A stretch of DNA of 64,000 bases from VRUE01 sp963840565 (GTDB lineage Bacteria; Actinomycetota; Thermoleophilia; Solirubrobacterales; 70-9), in NCBI GenBank assembly GCA_963840565.1, contig CAWIZH010000002.1, positions 1-64,000 on the forward strand, in the 5' to 3' direction. This document shows positions 18,483 to 26,949 of this stretch, piece after piece. Both the position numbers and the translations under genes were made by a program. Every line of letters begins with the position of its first letter. Position 1 is the stretch's first letter. The notes under the pieces are model-generated. The model searched no databases and was not told the DNA's origin. It saw only the letters and a program-made list of their open reading frames with translations.

Positions 18483-19360
18483 GCGGAGTCGCGCGGCGGG
18501 GACGGGACGAGGAGGCGGACCGTGGTTCCGTGGCCGGGGCGCGACTCGATCGTCAGCTCGCCGCCGATCAGCAGCGCCCGCTCGCGCATGCCGCCGATGC
18601 CGAGCCCGCCCTCGGACTCGTCGAAGGCGAAGCCGCGGCCGTCGTCGCTGACCTCGAGCTCGACGCCGCCATCCGCGTCGTTGCGGCGCAGCTTCGCCGC
18701 GACGTGCCCGGCGCCGCTGTGGCGAGCTGCGTTGGAGAGCGCCTCCTGGGCGACCCGGTAGACGACCAGCTGGGAGTCGTCGTCGAGGCTGGAGAAGTCG
18801 CCGTCGGCGCTGAACTCGGCCTCGATCTCGCCCCGGGCCAGCTGATCGACCTGACCCGCGATAGCCGCTTTGAGGCCAAGGTCGTCGAGCGCGGTGGGGC
18901 GGAGCTGGCGAGCGAGCGAGAGCAGCTCCCGCATCGCCTGGTTGGCGAGCGCCTTGGTCTCGGCCAGTTCGGCCTCCAGCTCGGGCGGTGCCGCCTCGCG
19001 GGCCGCCTCGAGCCGCAGCAGCAGGCCGGTCAGCGATTGGTTGACCTCGTCGTGGAGGTCGCGGGCGACCCGGGTCCGCTCCTCCTCCTGGGCCTGCAGG
19101 GCGGCGCTCCCCGCCCGCCGCCGCTCCGCTTCGAGGCGCCGCATCATGCGCAGGAAGGCGAGCTCGATCCGCTCCACCTCCTCGGTCTCGCCGACGCCGT
19201 CGATCGAGCGCGGCAGCAGTGGCCCCGGCCGGCTCAGGTCGACCTTCTCCATCTCCTCGATCAGGCGCTCCAGCGGGGCGCGGCGGCGGCGCATGATCAG
19301 CAGGCCGAGGGCGAGGCCGGCCACCGCGGCCAGGAGCACGACGATCACGGCCGTCGTCAT
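18479..19360 (-). CDS. NarX/DegS-type sensor histidine kinase
   Basis: About 293 residues. One N-terminal membrane helix (TTAVIVVLLAAVAGLALGLLIM) carries no sizeable extracellular domain, so it may sense the membrane or a partner. A HisKA_3 dimerisation domain holds the phospho-His in RVARDLHDEVNQSLTGLLLRLE. The HATPase_c domain has N box EALSNAARHSGA, DDGRGFAFDE and GLGIGGMRERALLIGG. The start at ATG 19360 is preferred over a TTG at 19387. Its natural partner is the response regulator at 16853-17485. In related systems the two genes are adjacent, so the DUF559 gene appears to have been inserted between them. Confidence 0.92.
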   Translation of the reverse strand: MTTAVIVVLLAAVAGLALGLLIMRRRRAPLERLIEEMEKVDLSRPGPLLPRSIDGVGETEEVERIELAFLRMMRRLEAERRRAGSAALQAQEEERTRVARDLHDEVNQSLTGLLLRLEAAREAAPPELEAELAETKALANQAMRELLSLARQLRPTALDDLGLKAAIAGQVDQLARGEIEAEFSADGDFSSLDDDSQLVVYRVAQEALSNAARHSGAGHVAAKLRRNDADGGVELEVSDDGRGFAFDESEGGLGIGGMRERALLIGGELTIESRPGHGTTVRLLVPSPPRDSA

Positions 19361-19498
19361 CGCTGGACCACCGGGCGCATCGGGCAAGCCTAGGTGGTCC
19401 CACCGACCCGGTTAGGGGTTGCCACCTATGGCCATCGGCCCCGTTCCAAGCGACAATGACGGGACCGCGATGCAACCGAACCGAGGAGCAGCCACTTC

Positions 19499-20356
19499 AT
19501 GAAGACGACCAAGCAGTCCACCTGGGGCGCCACCCTGCGCACGACGATCCTGCTCGCCGGCCTTTCCGGCCTGCTGGTCGTCATCGGCGCCCTGATCGGC
19601 GGCCCCAGCACGGCGGCGCTCTTCCTCGGCTTCGCCCTGCTGATCAACCTCGGCTCCTACTTCTTCAGCGACAAGATGGCGCTGGCGATGAGCCGGGCCA
19701 AGCCGATCGACGAATCGGAAGCGCCGCGGCTCTACGAGATCGTCCGCGAACTGACCACCCGCGCCGACCTGCCGATGCCGCGCCTCTACATGATCCCCCA
19801 GGATCAGCCCAACGCCTTCGCCACCGGCCGCAACCCGAAGCACTCCGCCGTCGCTGTCACCCGCGGGATCACCAAACTGCTCTCCGAGGACGAGCTGCGC
19901 GGCGTGCTCGCCCACGAGCTCACCCACATCCGCAACCACGACATCCTGATCCAGTCGGTTGCCTCGGCGATCGGCGCCGCGATCACCTACCTCGCCTACA
20001 TGCTGCTCTGGTTCGGTGACGACGACAACTCGCCGCTTGGCCTCGCTGCCTCGCTGGCGCTTGTCCTGCTGGCGCCGATCTCGGCGACGATCATCCAGCT
20101 GGCGATCTCACGCCAGCGCGAGTACGCGGCCGACGCCGGCGGAGCGGAAATCTGCGGCAACCCCGAGTCCCTCGCCAGCGCCCTGCTGCGCCTCGAGCAG
20201 GGGGCGACCGATATGCCGATGCAGGTCAACCAGGCGGCCGAGCCGCTCTACATCGTCAAGCCCTTCGCCAGCAAGGGCATCGCCGGCCTCTTCTCGACCC
20301 ACCCCCCGATCGAGGAGCGGGTCAAAAGGCTGCGCCAGATGCGCCCCAGTCTCTGA
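19499..20356 (+). CDS. htpX: HtpX-like M48 membrane zinc metalloprotease
   Basis: 285 residues. Two N-terminal membrane helices (TTILLAGLSGLLVVIGAL and STAALFLGFALLINLGSYF) precede the M48 catalytic domain. The zinc motif is VLAHELTHIRNHD near residue 138, with the third ligand in the REYAADAGGAEI segment near 205. Two further helices lie between them. The C-terminus GLFSTHPPIEERVKRLRQM is typical of HtpX, which degrades misfolded membrane proteins. It is monocistronic and is followed by a strong terminator at 20373-20402. Confidence 0.93.
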   Translation: MKTTKQSTWGATLRTTILLAGLSGLLVVIGALIGGPSTAALFLGFALLINLGSYFFSDKMALAMSRAKPIDESEAPRLYEIVRELTTRADLPMPRLYMIPQDQPNAFATGRNPKHSAVAVTRGITKLLSEDELRGVLAHELTHIRNHDILIQSVASAIGAAITYLAYMLLWFGDDDNSPLGLAASLALVLLAPISATIIQLAISRQREYAADAGGAEICGNPESLASALLRLEQGATDMPMQVNQAAEPLYIVKPFASKGIAGLFSTHPPIEERVKRLRQMRPSL

Positions 20357-20372
20357 GTTCCAAGCCATCGCC

Positions 20373-20402
20373 AGGAAAGGCCCGCGCAAGCGGGCCTTTC
20401 CT
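20373..20402 (+). terminator. Hairpin terminator after htpX
   Basis: AGGAAAGGCCCGC and GCGGGCCTTTCCT form a perfect 13-base stem around GCAA. There is a short T-rich 3' arm but no long U tract. It isolates htpX from the TetR promoter that follows. Confidence 0.8.
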
Positions 20403-20420
20403 GTGCCATGAGAAACATCG

Positions 20421-20450
20421 TTGACCTAGGGTCTATTTAAGAACTAGACT
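20421..20450 (+). promoter_or_regulatory. Promoter with palindrome for the first TetR gene
   Basis: TTGACC (20421-20426) and TAGACT (20445-20450) are spaced by 18 bases. Between and over the -10 lies the interrupted palindrome GTCTATTTAAGAACTAGAC (20431-20449), with GTCTA...TAGAC arms. It fits an autoregulatory TetR operator and is unlike the AAAC...GTTT repeats used downstream. Confidence 0.45.
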
Positions 20451-20481
20451 GTATGCGTAACGGATAGCTCGTATTTCGACT

Positions 20482-21219
20482 ATGGCCAAGGCCAGCGCCA
20501 GATCCAAAGCCGCCGCGCCAAGCCGCCTACCACGCGGGCGTCATGCACTGGCACCGGACGAGGTGCTGCGCGACCAGCGCCAGCGCCTGCTCGCCGCGGT
20601 GCCCGCCGTCGCTGCCGAGCGCGGTTACGAAGCGATGTCGGTGGCCGACATCGTCAAGCGGGCCGCCGTCTCCCGCAACGCCTTCTACAAGAACTTCAGC
20701 GACAAGCAAGACTGCGTGGCGACGGCCCACGAGGCCGGGCACGAGCGCCTGCTGGAGGTGCTTTCGCTTCCTTGTTACGAGGGCGCCACGATCGGGGAGA
20801 GGGTGGAGAGCTCGCTCACGGCGGCGCTCGACGCGCTGGCCTCCGAGCCCGACCTGGCGCGCTTCCTCTTTGTCGAGGCTCCCTCGGCGGGAGAGGACAT
20901 CGCCCTTCGCTACCACGAGTGGCTGCAGCGCTACGGCACTCTGCTGCGTTCGGCCGCGCCCGATCTGCCGCCCCAGTCTAGCCCTCCACCTGAGGTTGAG
21001 GGTGTGATCGTCGGTGGGATCGCCTCGCGCGTCGCCAGTGAGGTGCTGCGGGGGAGGGGCGCCCAGCTGCGGGACCTCACCGCTCCCTTGGTCGAGTATG
21101 TACTCGCCTTTTATCGCCCCAGCGAGCCAGGCCCCAAGGAGGGCAGGGTTCTCGCCTTCGAGTCGGACCACGAGTCGTCCGAGCTCCCCGAAGCACGGCG
21201 CAAGCAAGCCGGCGCATAG
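20482..21219 (+). CDS. TetR-family regulator, surface module copy 1
   Basis: 245 residues with a TetR_N helix-turn-helix: AAERGYEAMSVADIVKRAAVSRNAFYKNFSDKQDCVATAHEAG, about residues 40-85. The first 30 residues form a basic extension (KASARSKAAAPSRLPRGRHAL) and the C-terminal ligand domain is divergent. It precedes the operator-bearing promoter at 21313 and the collagen-like gene, and a second TetR gene sits at the same place in copy 2. I infer control of the surface genes. The ligand is unknown. Which of the two TetR proteins binds the AAAC...GTTT repeats cannot be told from sequence. Confidence 0.9.
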   Translation: MAKASARSKAAAPSRLPRGRHALAPDEVLRDQRQRLLAAVPAVAAERGYEAMSVADIVKRAAVSRNAFYKNFSDKQDCVATAHEAGHERLLEVLSLPCYEGATIGERVESSLTAALDALASEPDLARFLFVEAPSAGEDIALRYHEWLQRYGTLLRSAAPDLPPQSSPPPEVEGVIVGGIASRVASEVLRGRGAQLRDLTAPLVEYVLAFYRPSEPGPKEGRVLAFESDHESSELPEARRKQAGA

Positions 21220-21312
21220 CGCCGTATACGCCCCGCTCGCCAGCGAGTCAAAAACTTTTGCCAGAAACCGCCTGCAAACAGGCAGCTTTCTCAGCAATAC
21301 CACGTGCGTATC

Positions 21313-21341
21313 TTGACAAACACGAACCAGCGTGTTTACAT
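21313..21341 (+). promoter_or_regulatory. Promoter/operator of collagen-like gene 1
   Basis: TTGACA (21313-21318) is followed by AAACACGAACCAGCGTGTTT (21318-21337), a perfect 7-base inverted repeat AAACACG/CGTGTTT with a 6-base spacer, and by TTACAT as a -10 (21336-21341). The upstream flank TACCACGTGCGTATC recurs at the second TetR promoter. It is a TetR-type operator placed between -35 and -10. Confidence 0.7.
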
Positions 21342-21403
21342 CCAGCCACGTCTTCTGTTGGGAACGCAGTCGGTATAGCCCGCGAAGACCGAATCAGGGA
21401 ATA

Positions 21404-21482
21404 GGGACAAAACCGAGCCTCGAGGAAGCCGCTAAGGGAAGCGGCGGGCAGAGGGGCTCACGGGACAAGGAGAGAGATCCAG
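21404..21482 (+). promoter_or_regulatory. Conserved structured 5' leader of collagen-like gene 1
   Basis: Nearly identical to 35697-35778. It contains the hairpin GCCGCT-AAGGGA-AGCGGC, a CCTCGAGG palindrome and AAGGAGAGAGAT just before the ATG. Conservation of non-coding sequence between paralogues whose coding 3' halves have diverged suggests a regulatory RNA element. Confidence 0.6.
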
Positions 21483-22334
21483 ATGTTCTCGACGCTACGC
21501 ACGCGATTCGGGATCCCGGGAGTCATCTCGGTGATAGCCCTCGTTTTCGCCATGTTCGGCGGCGCTTACGCCGCCTCCAACTCTTCGAGCGGTGGCAAGG
21601 CCACCGGCTCCAAGGCCAAGGCCAAGCGCGGCCCCGCAGGGCCTAAAGGCGCGACGGGCCCTGCTGGGCCTGTCGGACCGCAGGGGCCCGCTGGCGCCAA
21701 CGGAAAAGATGGAGCCAACGGTGCCAACGGTTCGACCGGCTCGGCTGGCGCCCCCGGCAAATCGGTAGCCATCAGCGGCACCGCCCCGAGCTGTGTGGAA
21801 GGCGGAGTCACCGTTGAAGTCGCCGGCGAATCGGCGACCAAAAAAGCGATCTGCAACGGCGAAGCGGGAACGCCTGGCAACGCCGGCGCAACGGGTCCAC
21901 CTGGACCGCAGGGCAACCCGTGGACCGCCGGCGGCACACTTCCGCCCGGTTCAACCGAGACCGGCACCTTTGTCGTCACGGGGCCAAAAAACACCACGCC
22001 GGAAAGCTCCTACTACGACTTTGGGGCAGCGGCAGCGATTCCCTTCAGCATTCCGCTTGCCAACCCTCTTGATGCGGCGCATACAGAGATCATCGACAAA
22101 ATTGGTTCGGCCAATTGTGCGGGTACGGTGATCGATCCCAAAGCCGCCGCTGGCTACCTCTGCGTCTACATCGGTGTGGCCGCTTCAATTAACAATCCCC
22201 TAATCGCATATCCCGATTTCACAGAAGAAGGCGCCAGTAAGGCGGGTGCGATGCTGGCATTCCTCACGGTCGGGTCAGGCGGCGGCGTGTTTGGCAGCGG
22301 TAGCTATGCGGTGACCGCGCCAGCATCACCCTGA
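21483..22334 (+). CDS. Membrane-anchored collagen-like (GXY repeat) protein 1
   Basis: 283 residues. The N-terminus MFSTLRTRFGIPGVISVIAL plus VFAMFGGAYA is a signal or anchor helix. A Lys-rich linker follows, then about 15 Gly-X-Y triplets from residue 50 (GPAGPKGATGPAG onward) and a second run of about 7 triplets after a Cys-containing spacer. The C-terminal half is a globular beta-rich domain with two cysteines. Bacterial collagen-like proteins form trimeric surface stalks, and that is the inferred role here. The first 48 codons are nearly identical in DNA to the gene at 35779, after which the sequences diverge. It is driven by the operator at 21313 and ends before a hairpin. Confidence 0.8.
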   Translation: MFSTLRTRFGIPGVISVIALVFAMFGGAYAASNSSSGGKATGSKAKAKRGPAGPKGATGPAGPVGPQGPAGANGKDGANGANGSTGSAGAPGKSVAISGTAPSCVEGGVTVEVAGESATKKAICNGEAGTPGNAGATGPPGPQGNPWTAGGTLPPGSTETGTFVVTGPKNTTPESSYYDFGAAAAIPFSIPLANPLDAAHTEIIDKIGSANCAGTVIDPKAAAGYLCVYIGVAASINNPLIAYPDFTEEGASKAGAMLAFLTVGSGGGVFGSGSYAVTAPASP

Positions 22335-22357
22335 CTAAGCAGCTGAGCGATTCGATG

Positions 22358-22388
22358 CCCGGGACGACGCCCTAGGCGTTGTCCCGGG
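22358..22388 (+). terminator. Hairpin after collagen-like gene 1
   Basis: CCCGGGACGACGCC pairs with GGCGTTGTCCCGGG across a CTA loop, with one G-T pair. It lies 24 bases after the stop. It lacks a U tract, so it may attenuate rather than fully stop read-through into the large exoprotein operon. Confidence 0.6.
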
Positions 22389-22452
22389 GCCGCTTAGCCG
22401 GTTCAGCCGAACCTACACCCCAAACGACCCGAGGACAGCGAGAGGACTTGAG

Positions 22453-25400
22453 ATGATGCGCAGCGCGAAGACAGGACACAGCTCTCCACGGGCTCGCCGC
22501 CCGTGGCTCTCACGCCGTGCCGCTCTTGTTCTAGCAGCGGCGTCACTCGCGTTGCTCGCCCTCGCCCCGAGTGCCTCCGCCCGGCCCACGCGAGCCTACG
22601 AAGGATCATTCACTACCTTTGCCGTCGACCCAAGTTCCCTTGCTGTCGACCAGGGGAATGGCGATGTATACATATTCGACCGCTCGCAGGACAAGGTCCA
22701 CCGTTTCACCGCCGCTGGCTCCCCCCACAACTTCACCGCTGGTCCCGACGTCGGCACTAACGCCCTAAGCGGCTTTACGAGTTTCGATTCCTCGATCGCA
22801 ATCGACAACTCGGGTGGCCCGCTCGACGGCACCGTTTACGTCTCCGACGGTAGTTCGATCAAAGCTTTTGCCCCAAGCGGCGAACAGCTGGGTGCGATCA
22901 CCGCTTCCAATGCAGCATCGATTGCGGTCGATCAAACCGACGGCAATCTTTATGTCAATACCTTTGAATTTGGGTCCTATTTTGTTCGTCGTTTCGCTCC
23001 CAACTCGCCCGGCGGAGTGATCGACAACTCGGACTACGCAGTCAGCGGGATCGCAATCGCCGACAACTTGATTTGGGTAGCTGCCGACGCAGGACGGGTT
23101 TACGTAGTCCAGTCTTCGAAGGGTGTTCGGCCTCCGGGGAACCTTGTGCGCTATGCCGCCTCAGACTTCGCACCGGGCCTCCCCCAGGCCACAGGTGTTC
23201 AGATTGACTCGGACCTTACGTCCGTCGCGATCGACCCCGGGAATGGCGACGTTTATGTCAACCACGGCGATCACCTCGCAGTCTTCGCCTCTAGCGGCGC
23301 CTCGTTGTATGAATTCGGCGACGCCGCTTACTTCGGCACCGAGTCGACGGACCTCGCCGTCAAGAGTGCTGCCTCCGGCCCGGCCGCCAAGGCCTACGTT
23401 ATAGACCCCACCTCAGAACACACGGTCGACATCTTCGGCGCTCTCACCCAGGTTCCCACTTACACACACGAAGAAATCGCCGCCTTTGGTCCCGACGGGA
23501 CCTCCGCGACGCAGTTCGGATTTCACAGTCCCAGCAAGGTCGCCTTCGACAGCGATGGGCGCCGTCTCTACGCGCTCCAAGTCGACAATTCATTTAATGG
23601 GATAACGCCAGGAATCTTTGGCTTCGACGTCTCGGCCCCCCCGGCGTTCCCGCTCCTGCCCGGCTTTGAGCCTCTCGCCACGGCCGACAGCGGCCTCAAT
23701 GCCGGTCTTGCCGTCGACAACACCGGCCTCGCCTCCGCCGGCAACGTATATCTCGCCTCCCAGGCAACCAATCTGCTCTACGGCTGGGACGACGCGGGCA
23801 CTCAGCTCGCTGGGTTTCCGGTCGATCCCGCGACGACGCCCGGAACCCCCGACGGCTCCCCCAAGGATCTCTGCGGGGCCGCGGTGGACTCGGCCGGCAA
23901 CGTCTGGGTCTCCAACGCCTCGGCCAAGAAGGTTCTCAAATACTCATCGGCCGGCGCCTACCTGGGAGCTGTCGACACCGGCGCCCAAGGCGGCGGCCCC
24001 TGCGGCTTGGCCCTCGACTCCGCCGGCAACCTTTTCGCCGACGTCTCCGGCAGCGGAGTCTGGAAATACACAGCCGCCTCCGGCTACGCGACCGCGGTCC
24101 ACCTCCAGGGCGGCAGTCCCGGCAGTGCGGCCCAGAATCACTCGCTCGCCGTCGATTCGGCGAACGACCACCTCTTCGTGGCCGATTTCGATAACCCGAA
24201 GACCTGGATCGACGAATACGATCCTGCCGGCAATCTGATCGACGAGTTCGCCACCGAAATTCCCGACGCTACCTTTGAAGGGCTTGCGGTCGATCCGGCC
24301 AGCGGCGACCTCTATGTCGCCGATGCGGGCAGCCAGCAGGTTCGCGTCCTCGGTCCCGGCCAGATCCTGCCAGAAGCAAAGACGCAGCCGGCCTCGGCGC
24401 TCGCCAATGCCACGGCCACCCTCAACGGCCTCGTCGGTGCCCAGGGCGTGGCCCTGACCGACTGCCATTTCGAGTACGTCTCCAGGGCCGCCTTCGGTGT
24501 CAGCGGCTTCGCCGATCTCTCTTCGGGAGGCTCGGTGCCCTGCGACCTAGACGCGGGCTCACTCCCTCTGGACTTCGAACAGCATGCCGTCAGCGCCGCC
24601 GTTACCGGCCTTGGGCCCAACAGCGAGTACCGCTTCCGCCTCATCGCCTCGAGCGCCGACGGGACCACCACGACGGCCCCTGCGTCTTTCTCCACGGCCG
24701 GCCCGGCGGTGGTCGAAACCACGGGCTCGCCCATCCGCACCACCACCACGGCCCAGATCACGGGTCGCGTCTACCCGGTGCGCGCGGCCACCACCTACCA
24801 CTTCGAGTACGGCGCGGACGGCCCTTGCGACACCAGCCCCTGCGCCTCGACGCCCGACCTGCCGGCCGGCTCGGGCGATCAGTTCGAGCTGGTCGCGGAG
24901 CAGATCGAAGGCCTCGAACCCGGCACGACCTACCACTACCGCCTCGTGGCCGACAACAGCAACCCGGCCGGTCCCGCCGCGGGGCAGGACGTGACCGTCA
25001 CGACCCGTGCCTCCGATGCACCGCTCTCCCACGGTCACTTCCCCGGCCCGCCCGGGTCCGATCGCGCCTATGAGCAGGTCAGCCTGTCCGACTCCGGCGG
25101 CAACCCGGTCGGCTTCATCCAGGCTGTCGGCAGCGACGGAGACCGTGCCGTCTACGGGATCTCAGGCGGCACTCCGATCTCCAACTCGGGCAGCTTCTTC
25201 AGCCTCTACTACGCACAGCGCCCCGCTGGTGAACACCCCCAGAGTGGCTGGCAGACGACCCTGATCACCCCGGCTCGCCAGGACCTGGTCGGAGCCGACT
25301 GGTATGGCCTCTTCGGGTCCGGCGATCTCTCCAGCATGGTCAGCAGGAACTTGAACGGCGAGAGCGGCAGCGAAGTGCTCTGGCGCCTCAATCCGGGCGG

Positions 25401-26949
25401 CTCGCCGGAAAGGCTGCTCCAGCCCATTCCTCCGCAGGAACTCAAAGGCACCAGCTTCCCGAGGGGCAATTCCTCGTTTGGCGTCTCCGCCGACGGCAGT
25501 CGCGTCATCGCGCCGTTGCGTGGCGGCAGTATCGATCCCGCCTATCCCGCGGCGGCGGCGGCGACCAACCTCTACGACATCAGCTCGGGCGCCCCCAAGC
25601 TCGTCAGCCTCTTGCCGGGAAACGTCGTCGCGGGCTGCGGGGTCAACCAAAACCTGGAAGGCGAAGGCGGCGCCTTCGCCGAGGATGGTGCTCAGGCCGC
25701 GCACTGGGTTTCGGGCGACGGCTCGCTCGTCGTCTTCCCAAGCGCCGCCAACAGCGCCGGCTGCCATGACACCAACCTCTACCTGCGCGACATCCCCGCT
25801 GGTGAAACCAAGCCGATTGGCCCGCTTTCCCTGGTCAAAGCGACCCCGGACGCGGTCTTCGGCACGACGACCGCCAACCTCGATCCGGCCCGTGACCAAA
25901 GCGACGGCGGCAACGACCTCTATCGCTACGACATCGGCGACGAAAGCCTCGAATGCGTCAGCTGCCTCGTGCCCGGCATTGCCGCCAACGTGACGGGCAA
26001 CGCGCCCGGCGAGATCGCCGTCTCCGAGGACGGTTCGCGCGCCTACTTCAGCACCACGACCCGCCTGCTTCCCGGCGCACCGCCGGACGGAACCCCGGCG
26101 ATCTACCGGGTCAACGTGGCTGCGGGAAGCCTCGCCTACGTGGCTCCCGGCAACTCCATCGGCTACAACCAGCCGGAAGTCGCCATCAGCCCCGACGGCT
26201 CCAAGCTCGTCTTCCGTTCGAACTCAGGAGCGCTCAACCCACTCGGCAGCGCCTCCACCAACGGCGGCACCCACCAGTACTACCTCTACGACGACGCCGA
26301 CCGCTCGCTCAGCTGCGTCTCCTGTCCCAGCGACGGCTCGGCGCCGCTGGAAAGCGTGCCCACCAGCTTGACGGGCGCTTTCGAACCGGGCCAGCCCAAC
26401 CTCACCGCTCTCGCCGCCAATGGCACCCTCGCCTTCGCGACCTCGACCCCGCTGGTCGGCGCGGACCAGAACACCCCCGGGACGGGCGGCAACCTTGAGT
26501 CGGCCATCGATGTCTACGAGTGGCGCGACGGGCGCCAGATCCTGATCAGCGACGGGCTCTCCCGCTGGTCGCTGCGGCCCTTCGTCGAGGCGATCAGCCC
26601 GTCGGGGCACGACATCTTCTTCTCCGCCACGGCCCAGTACACCCCGGACGCGCTCGATGCCAACCGCCGCCTCTACGACGCCCGCATCGGCGGAGGCATT
26701 GACTTCCCCGACCAGCCGCAGCCCTGTCCGCTCGAGGTCTGCCAGGGAACTCCCAAGGGTGCGCCCGAGGAAGGGCCACCGGCGAGCGCTGGCTTCACCG
26801 GCCCCGGTACCGCCAAGCATCCCGCTCCGCGCAAGCCCGGCTGCCCGAAGGGCAGGCGCAAAGCGCACCAGGGCGGCAAGGTGCGCTGCGTAAAGACCAA
26901 GGTGCACCACAAGCGAACCGCCAATCACAACCGGAGGGCCGCCCGATGA
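22453..26949 (+). CDS. Giant secreted NHL/FN3/beta-propeller surface protein 1
   Basis: 1498 residues. A twin-arginine-like signal (WLSRRAALVLAAASLALLAL...SASA) leads into NHL-type blades at about 45-630, for example LAVDQGNGDVYIFDRSQDKV and LAVDPASGDLYVADAGSQQV. Two FN3-like Ig domains follow at about 640-855, with FEYG and TTYHYRLVAD. A TolB/WD40-like propeller lies at about 866-1416. The tail carries two cysteines and ends strongly basic (KTKVHHKRTANHNRRAAR). No sortase motif is seen. The last codons carry the GGAGG of the next gene, whose ATG overlaps this stop. It is probably a large adhesin or wall-associated protein. Its paralogue is at 36757. Confidence 0.8.
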   Translation: MMRSAKTGHSSPRARRPWLSRRAALVLAAASLALLALAPSASARPTRAYEGSFTTFAVDPSSLAVDQGNGDVYIFDRSQDKVHRFTAAGSPHNFTAGPDVGTNALSGFTSFDSSIAIDNSGGPLDGTVYVSDGSSIKAFAPSGEQLGAITASNAASIAVDQTDGNLYVNTFEFGSYFVRRFAPNSPGGVIDNSDYAVSGIAIADNLIWVAADAGRVYVVQSSKGVRPPGNLVRYAASDFAPGLPQATGVQIDSDLTSVAIDPGNGDVYVNHGDHLAVFASSGASLYEFGDAAYFGTESTDLAVKSAASGPAAKAYVIDPTSEHTVDIFGALTQVPTYTHEEIAAFGPDGTSATQFGFHSPSKVAFDSDGRRLYALQVDNSFNGITPGIFGFDVSAPPAFPLLPGFEPLATADSGLNAGLAVDNTGLASAGNVYLASQATNLLYGWDDAGTQLAGFPVDPATTPGTPDGSPKDLCGAAVDSAGNVWVSNASAKKVLKYSSAGAYLGAVDTGAQGGGPCGLALDSAGNLFADVSGSGVWKYTAASGYATAVHLQGGSPGSAAQNHSLAVDSANDHLFVADFDNPKTWIDEYDPAGNLIDEFATEIPDATFEGLAVDPASGDLYVADAGSQQVRVLGPGQILPEAKTQPASALANATATLNGLVGAQGVALTDCHFEYVSRAAFGVSGFADLSSGGSVPCDLDAGSLPLDFEQHAVSAAVTGLGPNSEYRFRLIASSADGTTTTAPASFSTAGPAVVETTGSPIRTTTTAQITGRVYPVRAATTYHFEYGADGPCDTSPCASTPDLPAGSGDQFELVAEQIEGLEPGTTYHYRLVADNSNPAGPAAGQDVTVTTRASDAPLSHGHFPGPPGSDRAYEQVSLSDSGGNPVGFIQAVGSDGDRAVYGISGGTPISNSGSFFSLYYAQRPAGEHPQSGWQTTLITPARQDLVGADWYGLFGSGDLSSMVSRNLNGESGSEVLWRLNPGGSPERLLQPIPPQELKGTSFPRGNSSFGVSADGSRVIAPLRGGSIDPAYPAAAAATNLYDISSGAPKLVSLLPGNVVAGCGVNQNLEGEGGAFAEDGAQAAHWVSGDGSLVVFPSAANSAGCHDTNLYLRDIPAGETKPIGPLSLVKATPDAVFGTTTANLDPARDQSDGGNDLYRYDIGDESLECVSCLVPGIAANVTGNAPGEIAVSEDGSRAYFSTTTRLLPGAPPDGTPAIYRVNVAAGSLAYVAPGNSIGYNQPEVAISPDGSKLVFRSNSGALNPLGSASTNGGTHQYYLYDDADRSLSCVSCPSDGSAPLESVPTSLTGAFEPGQPNLTALAANGTLAFATSTPLVGADQNTPGTGGNLESAIDVYEWRDGRQILISDGLSRWSLRPFVEAISPSGHDIFFSATAQYTPDALDANRRLYDARIGGGIDFPDQPQPCPLEVCQGTPKGAPEEGPPASAGFTGPGTAKHPAPRKPGCPKGRRKAHQGGKVRCVKTKVHHKRTANHNRRAAR

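Noticed and set aside
25080..26700. Bacterial TolB/Tol-Pal component in the giant exoprotein
   Set aside because: Only the propeller fold is similar. The organism type lacks a Tol-Pal system and no partner genes are present.
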